Part shown: positions 40,489-45,582 of the stretch, in pieces
Layout: each line of letters starts with the position of its first letter
Numbering within the stretch: the stretch's first letter is position 1
Assembly (NCBI RefSeq): GCF_018257515.1
Contig: NZ_JAERJR010000023.1
Span: 1 to 45,582 of the forward strand
Direction: 5' to 3'
From: Tatumella sp. JGM118
Lineage (GTDB): Bacteria; Pseudomonadota; Gammaproteobacteria; Enterobacterales; Enterobacteriaceae
Length of the DNA stretch: 45,582 nucleotides
Made by a program: the position numbers and the translations under genes
The notes under the pieces: generated by a model
Told to the model about the DNA's origin: nothing
Database searches by the model: none
The model's input: the letters and a program-made list of their open reading frames with translations, nothing else

Positions 40489-41274
40489 CTAACGGGTGAA
40501 AGCTCCCGACCAGTGGCCCGGGGTTTTTCCCAACGCTCGCTTAAACATATTGATAAACGCAGTGGCTGAATCATACCCCAGCAGGCCGGCAGTTTGCTGG
40601 ACACTGGCTCCGCCGGAAAGAGCTTCTATCGCGAGAATAAATTGCAGTTGTTGTTTCCAGCGCCGGAAATTCATTCCGGTTTCACGCAGGATGAGGCGTG
40701 AAAGATTTCGTTCACTCATCGCCAATGTTTTCGCCCAGTCATACTGAAGTAGCATATCGGCAGGGTTTTCCCGCATGTAATCAATCATCCGTCGTAATCG
40801 TTTATCTTCCGGATAAGGCAGATAATACTGACTATCGGGCTTCCTGGGCAGCTGATCGAAAAGTACCTGAACTAATCGCTGTCGCACAGGGCTATCATTA
40901 CCCTGTGGCAGGGTGGCTAAATGGAGTATCAATTCCCGAACCAGTGCAGGCAATGCCAGAGTGCAGCAAAAGTCCGGCATTTCCGCCGCTCCCGGTTCAA
41001 TAAACAGGAAACACAGACGTGCATTCGGCGTGACATGGTTTGAATGATCTCTGCCGCCGGGAACCCATAAAGCACAGTTTTTAGGTACGATCCATAACGC
41101 ATTCATCACATTACAGGTTACACCGCCGTGAACAGCCAGAATTAGTTGTCCTTTACGATGGCGATGCCGGGGAGACTCACACTGATTATCCGAACCTGCT
41201 ATCAGGAAAGCGCTGGCAAGGGCCGTGTCGCTATCCGGGTGATAGCCTTCGAGCAGCAGTTGATGGTCGCTCAT
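40489..41274 (-). CDS. AraC-family regulator, NimR-like
   Basis: The 261-residue regulator begins MSDHQLLLEGYHPDSD. It has an N-terminal cupin-like domain (about 30-120; RHRHRKGQLILAVHGGV) and a C-terminal AraC double helix-turn-helix (about 160-258; LAMSERNLSRLILRETGMNFRRW and QTAGLLGYDSATAFINMFKRALGKTPGHW). It is divergent from an MFS gene that closely resembles E. coli NimT, so it is probably the local repressor, as NimR is for nimT. I chose ATG 41272-41274; a much earlier in-frame start would overlap the exporter gene. Confidence 0.82.
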   Translation of the reverse strand: MSDHQLLLEGYHPDSDTALASAFLIAGSDNQCESPRHRHRKGQLILAVHGGVTCNVMNALWIVPKNCALWVPGGRDHSNHVTPNARLCFLFIEPGAAEMPDFCCTLALPALVRELILHLATLPQGNDSPVRQRLVQVLFDQLPRKPDSQYYLPYPEDKRLRRMIDYMRENPADMLLQYDWAKTLAMSERNLSRLILRETGMNFRRWKQQLQFILAIEALSGGASVQQTAGLLGYDSATAFINMFKRALGKTPGHWSGAFTR

Positions 41275-41380
41275 GAAAAATGTCCGAATACAGTGATTAA
41301 ATGTCAATTTAGCCTGATTCTTCCCGGTGCAGCAATCGCTATTATTCCGGTTCATCTTCTCTGAATGAAAGGCTATTTTT

Positions 41381-42550
41381 TTGAAACTCACGCGTTCGTC
41401 CTGCCTGCTGGCGGGTATCTTCCTGATTGCAGGCTGTCTGCGGGTCACTTTTACCGGTGTCTCACCGCTATTACACGATATTGCACAGAACTTTTCTCTC
41501 AGTGATGTCAGTATTGGCAGTCTGACGACATTACCCTTGCTGGCCTTTGCCGCAATATCGCCTCTCAGTGCCGGGCTGGCAAAACGTTACGGGGCCGAAC
41601 GGGTGCTGTTTATGGCCTTGCTGATCCTCTGCGTCGGAATTATCTATCGCTCAGCAGGCAATACTTCAGCGCTCTATCAGGGAACCGTGATTATCGGTTG
41701 CGGTATTGCGCTCGGAAATGTGCTGTTGCCTGCGCTGGTTAAACGCCATTTTCCTGAACATGTCGGTGATACCATCGGTAAATACTCTCTGGTCATGGGG
41801 CTCTGTGCAGCCGCTGGCTCAGCATTGATGGTACCATTAGCGCAGACCCTGCATAGCTGGCGATGGGCATTACTGGCACTCGGCCTTTTTCCGCTGGTTG
41901 CGTTACTGGCCTGGATACCACAGATCCGCCAGAGTCCGGATCGATACCTGTCTCCGGGGGAGGCGCAGAGTCATCGCTACCTCTGGCGAAGCCCGCTGGC
42001 ATGGCAGGTCACCCTGTTCCTTGGTACGAACTCACTGATTTATTATGTCATTGTCAGCTGGTTACCCGCTATCCTGACGTCACAAGGCTATAGCAACGAA
42101 CAGGCCGGTTCTCTGCATGGACTTATGCAGCTGGCTTCTGCAGTACCGGGACTGCTGGCTGGATACGTTTTGCGTACATTGAAAGGCCAGCAAGGACTCA
42201 CTTTATTCATGGTTCTGCTTTGTACTTTGAGTCTGGCCGGTTTACTGTGTTGGCCTGTATTTTCGGCGCTTTGGGTCTCTCTGTTTGGCTTCAGTTGCGG
42301 GGCCATCATTATTCTGGGACTCACATTTATCAGCCTGCGCTCGGGGTCAGTATTACAGGCGTCAGCACTCTCAGGAATGGCGCAATGCATCGGCTACCTG
42401 CTGGCAGCCTTCGGGCCGCCATTAATGGGGCAGTTTCATGATCTTTCCGGCCACTGGAATGGCCCGTTGCTGGTACTTATAGCGTGCTCTCTGCTGATGG
42501 CGGTCTTCGGCTATCATGCCTCACAGACACGAAGCATCGGAAAAAATTAA
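41381..42550 (+). CDS. MFS exporter of the CynX/NimT family
   Basis: The 389-residue product has about 12 membrane helices and aligns well with E. coli NimT (YeaN), the 2-nitroimidazole exporter: LRVTFTGVSPLL, GSLTTLPLLAFAAISPL, GIALGNVLLPALVKR, WRSPLAWQVTLFLGTNSLIYYVI, GSLHGLMQLASA, and ALSGMAQCIGYLLAAFGPPLMG. It starts at TTG 41381, with AAGG about 8 bases upstream; I see no in-frame ATG nearby. The 106-base gap to the divergent AraC gene should hold the shared operator. The natural substrate is unknown. Confidence 0.85.
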   Translation: MKLTRSSCLLAGIFLIAGCLRVTFTGVSPLLHDIAQNFSLSDVSIGSLTTLPLLAFAAISPLSAGLAKRYGAERVLFMALLILCVGIIYRSAGNTSALYQGTVIIGCGIALGNVLLPALVKRHFPEHVGDTIGKYSLVMGLCAAAGSALMVPLAQTLHSWRWALLALGLFPLVALLAWIPQIRQSPDRYLSPGEAQSHRYLWRSPLAWQVTLFLGTNSLIYYVIVSWLPAILTSQGYSNEQAGSLHGLMQLASAVPGLLAGYVLRTLKGQQGLTLFMVLLCTLSLAGLLCWPVFSALWVSLFGFSCGAIIILGLTFISLRSGSVLQASALSGMAQCIGYLLAAFGPPLMGQFHDLSGHWNGPLLVLIACSLLMAVFGYHASQTRSIGKN

Positions 42551-43048
42551 ACGAATAAAATTCCCCTGAAAGTGCCGGAGGTTACCCGTTCACTCCCCCC
42601 TTTAGCCTGGAGTATTTCGACGGTTTCGCGAAGTTCCCGCGAATAATCGCTTTAGCTGTCTGGAAGTTATGTGATGGGGAGGGATCGCCGCGACTATTAA
42701 ATATGACTTCCTGTGTGAGCGGTTCCATGCCCGGGACCATTGTTAACGGGTAGTAATACGTCAGTCTGCAGCGAGTACGCCGATACTTTTTCCTGTATTC
42801 GCCGAAAAACTTATCACAAGCCACCCTATAATCTTTCTGATGGCCTGTACATTCCGTGTGCCCCTGATTTTACCTATGCCGGAAAGATAATTTGTGTGTC
42901 ATTTTCTCAGACAGCACTATCCTGTACAAAGAGCCGCAGAGTTGTTCTGTCACCTGATTTAGCATCTACTGTCAGGTACAACGCTGACTCACCGGGTGAG
43001 AACAATGCTCATAACTGTATTTTTAGTACGAGGCGATCACGTCGGCTA
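42551..43048. other. Gene-free spacer before the glycerate kinase
   Basis: Nearly 500 bases hold no frame with family resemblance. A TATAAT (42827-42832) is the best -10 candidate for the kinase gene, implying a leader of about 210 bases. The frame open upstream of the kinase start shows no homology I recognise and has a composition unlike coding sequence. Confidence 0.5.
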
Positions 43049-44194
43049 ATGAAAAAATACACCTTTGTTTTAGCGCCGGACTCATTCAAGGAAAGTCTGA
43101 CGGCAAAAGAAGTCTGTATCGCGATGGAACGCGGGCTAAAGGTTGTTTTCCCTGATGCTACCTTTATTCATGTTCCGATGGCGGACGGGGGCGAAGGGAC
43201 CACGCAATCCCTGATTGATGCGACCGGCGGGACACTCCATCCATTGTTCGTCACCGGCCCACAGGGAACACCGGTAGAAGCCTGTTTCGGCATCACCGGC
43301 AATGGCCGCACCGCAATCATTGAAATGGCCTCAGCGAGCGGTATTCAGCATACCCGGCGTGAAAACCGGTCTCCGCTGTCGGCCACGACCTACGGCACCG
43401 GTGAACTGATCCGTGCCTGCCTGGACAAAGGCGTCAGCGAAATCATACTCGGTATCGGCGGCAGCGCGACAAATGATGGCGGTGCCGGTATGGCAAGAGC
43501 ATTGGGTGTCTGCTTCTATGATGCTCAGGATACCCTCCTGCCTGAAGGCGGCGGTGCACTCTCCCGCTTAAAGAAGATCGATATTTCAGGCCTGGATCCC
43601 CGGCTGGCAGCCGTCAATATTCAGATAGCCTGTGATGTGACTCATCCGCTTTGCGGGGAATCCGGGGCATCTGCCGTTTTTGGTCCGCAGAAAGGGGCTA
43701 CCCCGGAAATGATCACCCGGCTTGATAAAAGTCTGAAACATTACGCCGATGTTATCTCTCAGCAACTCGGAAAAAATGTTGCTGACATTCCGGGATCCGG
43801 CGCGGCTGGCGGCCTGGGAGCAGGACTACTGGCATTTACCGGGTGCACGCTTCGGCCTGGTATCGACATTGTTCGGCAATATTCACGCTTAGATCAGAAA
43901 CTGATCGGTGCCGATTATTGCTTCACTGGTGAAGGACGAATTGATCATCAGACTGCGTTCGGGAAAACGCCCTTTGGTGTCGCCAAAGCAGCAAAAGCGG
44001 CGGGGATCCCGGTGATCGCGATTACCGGGAGTATCGGCGAGGGTACGGATACGCTTTATCAGCAAGGTATTAGCGCAATATTCAGTATTGTTCCGCAGGC
44101 TGACAGTCTGCCCCGTTTGCTCCGCGAGGGTGCGGAAAATATCACTCAAACCTGTAAAAATATTGGCCGGCTAATCAAGCTTGCGGCGCAATAA
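43049..44194 (+). CDS. Glycerate kinase (GarK/GlxK family)
   Basis: The enzyme phosphorylates D-glycerate, normally to 2-phosphoglycerate, at the end of glyoxylate or sugar-acid breakdown. The 381-residue product begins MKKYTFVLAPDSFKESLTA and has VPMADGGEGT (42-51), GIGGSATNDGGAGMARALG, FGPQKGA, GSGAAGGLGAGL and FTGEGRIDHQTAFGKTP, all family hallmarks. I chose ATG 43049; upstream residues do not look coding, though the ribosome site is weak. No garR, garL, gcl or hyi genes are adjacent, so whether it is GarK or GlxK cannot be decided. Confidence 0.92.
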   Translation: MKKYTFVLAPDSFKESLTAKEVCIAMERGLKVVFPDATFIHVPMADGGEGTTQSLIDATGGTLHPLFVTGPQGTPVEACFGITGNGRTAIIEMASASGIQHTRRENRSPLSATTYGTGELIRACLDKGVSEIILGIGGSATNDGGAGMARALGVCFYDAQDTLLPEGGGALSRLKKIDISGLDPRLAAVNIQIACDVTHPLCGESGASAVFGPQKGATPEMITRLDKSLKHYADVISQQLGKNVADIPGSGAAGGLGAGLLAFTGCTLRPGIDIVRQYSRLDQKLIGADYCFTGEGRIDHQTAFGKTPFGVAKAAKAAGIPVIAITGSIGEGTDTLYQQGISAIFSIVPQADSLPRLLREGAENITQTCKNIGRLIKLAAQ

Positions 44195-44212
44195 TACGAC
44201 TCAGCAGAATAC

Positions 44213-44272
44213 CCCGGAGAGTCTCCGGGATCTTGACCAACAGCCTGTCTGAGCCGACTGAATTCTCGGCTC
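44213..44272. terminator. Two hairpins between converging genes
   Basis: CCCGGAG/CTCCGGG (44213-44219, 44223-44229) and GAGCCGA/TCGGCTC (44251-44257, 44266-44272) lie between the ends of the kinase and flavodoxin-family genes. The first is placed to end the kinase transcript and the second the opposite one. Neither has a long T-run. Confidence 0.5.
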
Positions 44273-44309
44273 TTCCACCGACACGCTATTTTGCAGTCCA
44301 TCAGAATCG

Positions 44310-44861
44310 TTATTTCAGACGTGCTGTAATCTCAGCAACACGGACGCCATACTGACGGGCGGTCGCTAAATCACCGGCGGGGATCAGATCGGCTCCGGCA
44401 TCCGACGGTGACTGTACCAGCGGGCCGGCAGATCCCCCCAGGTTATTCAGATCTTCACGGGTAGCGGCGGTAGTATTCGATGGCAGGATCCCAAGACTCA
44501 CCCAGATCCCGCCATGCTGTGCGGCCAGTGTCTGGAAAAAGATCAGCGTGTTTTGTTTGTCGCCATTCAGGCTTGCACTGTTGGTAAATCCACCGAAGAC
44601 TTTATTGTGCCACAGACGAGAGAACCAGACTTTTGAACTGGCATCGGCAAACTTTTTAAACTGCCAGGGAACATTCCCCATGTACGTAGGCGCGCCAAAA
44701 ATAATGCCTTCGGCACTATTGAGTCGCTCCCAGTCCTGTTCGGTGATTTCACCGTTGTTATCGATAGCGATCAGGCTCGCCTGCGCACCCTCAGCGACAT
44801 ATTCAGCTACCCGCTGAGTATGGCCATATCCTGAAAAATACACTACATAGATACCAGACAT
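44310..44861 (-). CDS. Flavodoxin-family NAD(P)H:quinone-type oxidoreductase
   Basis: The 183-residue protein has a flavodoxin-like fold of the WrbA/NADPH-dependent FMN reductase group. It begins MSGIYVVYFSGYGHTQRVAEYVAEGA, whose SGYGHT loop should bind the FMN phosphate. FGAPTYMGNVPWQFKKFAD and GGFTNSASLNGDKQNTL follow, then a WVSLGILP segment. It lacks a second domain. WrbA-type enzymes reduce quinones by two electrons; the substrate here is unproven. I chose ATG 44859-44861 (GAGAGG 6 bases upstream). An open in-frame stretch of 74 codons precedes it but lacks family resemblance. Confidence 0.85.
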   Translation of the reverse strand: MSGIYVVYFSGYGHTQRVAEYVAEGAQASLIAIDNNGEITEQDWERLNSAEGIIFGAPTYMGNVPWQFKKFADASSKVWFSRLWHNKVFGGFTNSASLNGDKQNTLIFFQTLAAQHGGIWVSLGILPSNTTAATREDLNNLGGSAGPLVQSPSDAGADLIPAGDLATARQYGVRVAEITARLK

Positions 44862-45250
44862 ATCGACCTCTCTTTCGATGAGCTGCCAGCATTTGCAGGC
44901 AGATAAATAATTCCCGGAAGTGCTGCCCGTGTTTTGTTCCATAACTGACACACTGGCAGGAACCAGAAATTCTGTCTGATAATAATAACAGCTAAATTCG
45001 GAGAGGTCGGTCGGATAAAGGGGAAATCGTGCTGAGCCGAAGATGGCTTTGCAGGGTAACTTTCGGATAGCCTGTTCATCCACGGAAGAACGCCCTGTCT
45101 GCCGGGAAAATTTTACCGTGGCAGGGAGAAACCTCTACCTGTAGAACCTGAGCCTCGAAAATCATGAGTCGTCATAATCCCTGAGACAAACAGGACATAA
45201 AATCGTAAGTGGTTTACTATATTCAGAGATAAATAGGGAGAGGTTATAAA
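44862..45250. other. Intergenic region between divergent genes
   Basis: About 390 bases separate the flavodoxin-family gene from the small lipoprotein gene. No regulator gene is present, although a divergent regulator often accompanies such oxidoreductases. An AT-rich patch near 45215-45235 is the likely promoter of the lipoprotein gene. Confidence 0.45.
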
Positions 45251-45418
45251 GTGCGTTTATTCGGCCTGCTATTGCTCAGTGTCATGTTACTGACAGCCTG
45301 TGCAGCTAAAAAAGAAAAACCTCCGGAAACCAAAGTGGTACATACCGGGGATTGTTCCGCCAGTGGAAAAATCGTGAACTGTCAGTGGCAAAGCGTTCCG
45401 GCCGCCAATATGCATTAA
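45251..45418 (+). CDS. Small lipoprotein of unknown function
   Basis: A 55-codon gene starts at GTG 45251, with GGAGAGG 7 bases upstream. The product begins MRLFGLLLLSVMLLTAC, a lipoprotein signal with lipobox LTAC and modified Cys17. A Lys-rich linker and a 38-residue mature peptide with two further cysteines (Cys35, Cys44; DCSASGKIVNCQW) follow, which could form a disulfide in the periplasm. Position +2 is Ala, so outer-membrane sorting is expected. I do not recognise the family. A GC-rich hairpin lies 93 bases past the stop. Confidence 0.7.
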   Translation: MRLFGLLLLSVMLLTACAAKKEKPPETKVVHTGDCSASGKIVNCQWQSVPAANMH

Positions 45419-45510
45419 TCACGGCCCTCTGAAATTCCTGAAGCTTTGTGGAGCCCGGTGTTATCTGCACGGGCGATAAGCCGTAAATAAGTGCCCCCGG
45501 AATGCAAAAA

Positions 45511-45530
45511 GGCCGCCCGTCAGGGCGGCC
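45511..45530. terminator. Terminator between the lipoprotein gene and the window end
   Basis: GGCCGCCC (45511-45518) pairs with GGGCGGCC (45523-45530) around GTCA. Read on the minus strand it is followed by five Ts, and on the plus strand by a CT-rich tail. It may serve the lipoprotein gene and a minus-strand gene beyond the right edge. Confidence 0.7.
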
Positions 45531-45582
45531 TCTGCCTTTTCTCACCGCCGGCACCGGAGGTTTCCCTTCCTGCACCGCGGTG

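Noticed and set aside
42582-42824. An 80-codon minus-strand frame, considered as an insertion sequence remnant
   Set aside because: No transposase motif, terminal repeat or target duplication could be seen. The resemblance was only to short charged segments.
42740-43048. N-terminal extension of the glycerate kinase by about 100 codons
   Set aside because: The family starts at MKK-type residues before the APDSFKES motif. The upstream translation looks like non-coding DNA.
44862-45083. In-frame extension of the flavodoxin-family gene by 74 codons, or a separate upstream gene
   Set aside because: The residues do not resemble any domain, and a good ribosome site with a family-typical N-terminus lies at 44861.
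45306-45575. A minus-strand frame of 89 codons over the small lipoprotein gene
   Set aside because: It runs through the terminator hairpin and opposes a frame with lipobox and ribosome site; it is probably a shadow.

Overview
The window looks like chromosomal DNA of an Enterobacterales bacterium. Most products match Escherichia coli proteins closely along their whole length, and Fis looks identical from memory. The order rpsI-rplM-zapE-zapG-degQ-degS-argR-yhcN-aaeBAX/aaeR-tldD-yhdP-rng-yhdE-mreDCB-csrD is the usual enterobacterial one. The msrPQ-aroQ block before accBC is the arrangement I associate with Erwinia-, Pectobacterium- or Yersinia-like lineages rather than Escherichia. An Erwiniaceae member is my best guess; the genus cannot be fixed from this window.

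Layout. 1-13.2 kb: ribosomal proteins S9 and L13, divisome factors ZapE and ZapG, the envelope proteases DegQ and DegS, the arginine repressor, the small stress protein YhcN, the aromatic-acid efflux operon aaeXAB with its LysR regulator, and tldD. The malate dehydrogenase gene that lies between degS and argR in E. coli is absent from that position. 13.2-24.2 kb: one long minus-strand block of envelope, RNA and shape genes (yhdP, rng, yhdE, mreD, mreC, mreB, csrD). 24.4-32.9 kb: plus-strand housekeeping genes for periplasmic methionine-sulfoxide repair (msrPQ), 3-dehydroquinase, acetyl-CoA carboxylase BCCP and biotin carboxylase, pantothenate uptake, L11 methylation, and the dusB-fis operon.

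33-45.6 kb is the accessory part, with looser spacing and several long gene-free stretches. It holds an orphan OppA/MppA-type peptide-binding protein, a gamma-glutamyltranspeptidase whose start is preceded by a good Fur box, a GGCA-based tandem repeat, a secreted histidine-phosphatase homologue paired with an OprD-like outer-membrane protein, a NimR/NimT-like regulator and exporter pair, a glycerate kinase, a flavodoxin-family protein and a tiny lipoprotein.

I saw no phage, insertion sequence, CRISPR array, rRNA or tRNA, and no clear new multi-gene defence or biosynthetic system. The observations most worth checking are the missing mdh, the Fur box at ggt, the phosphatase homologue that lacks its second catalytic histidine together with its partner porin, and a possible small RNA between yhcN and aaeB.
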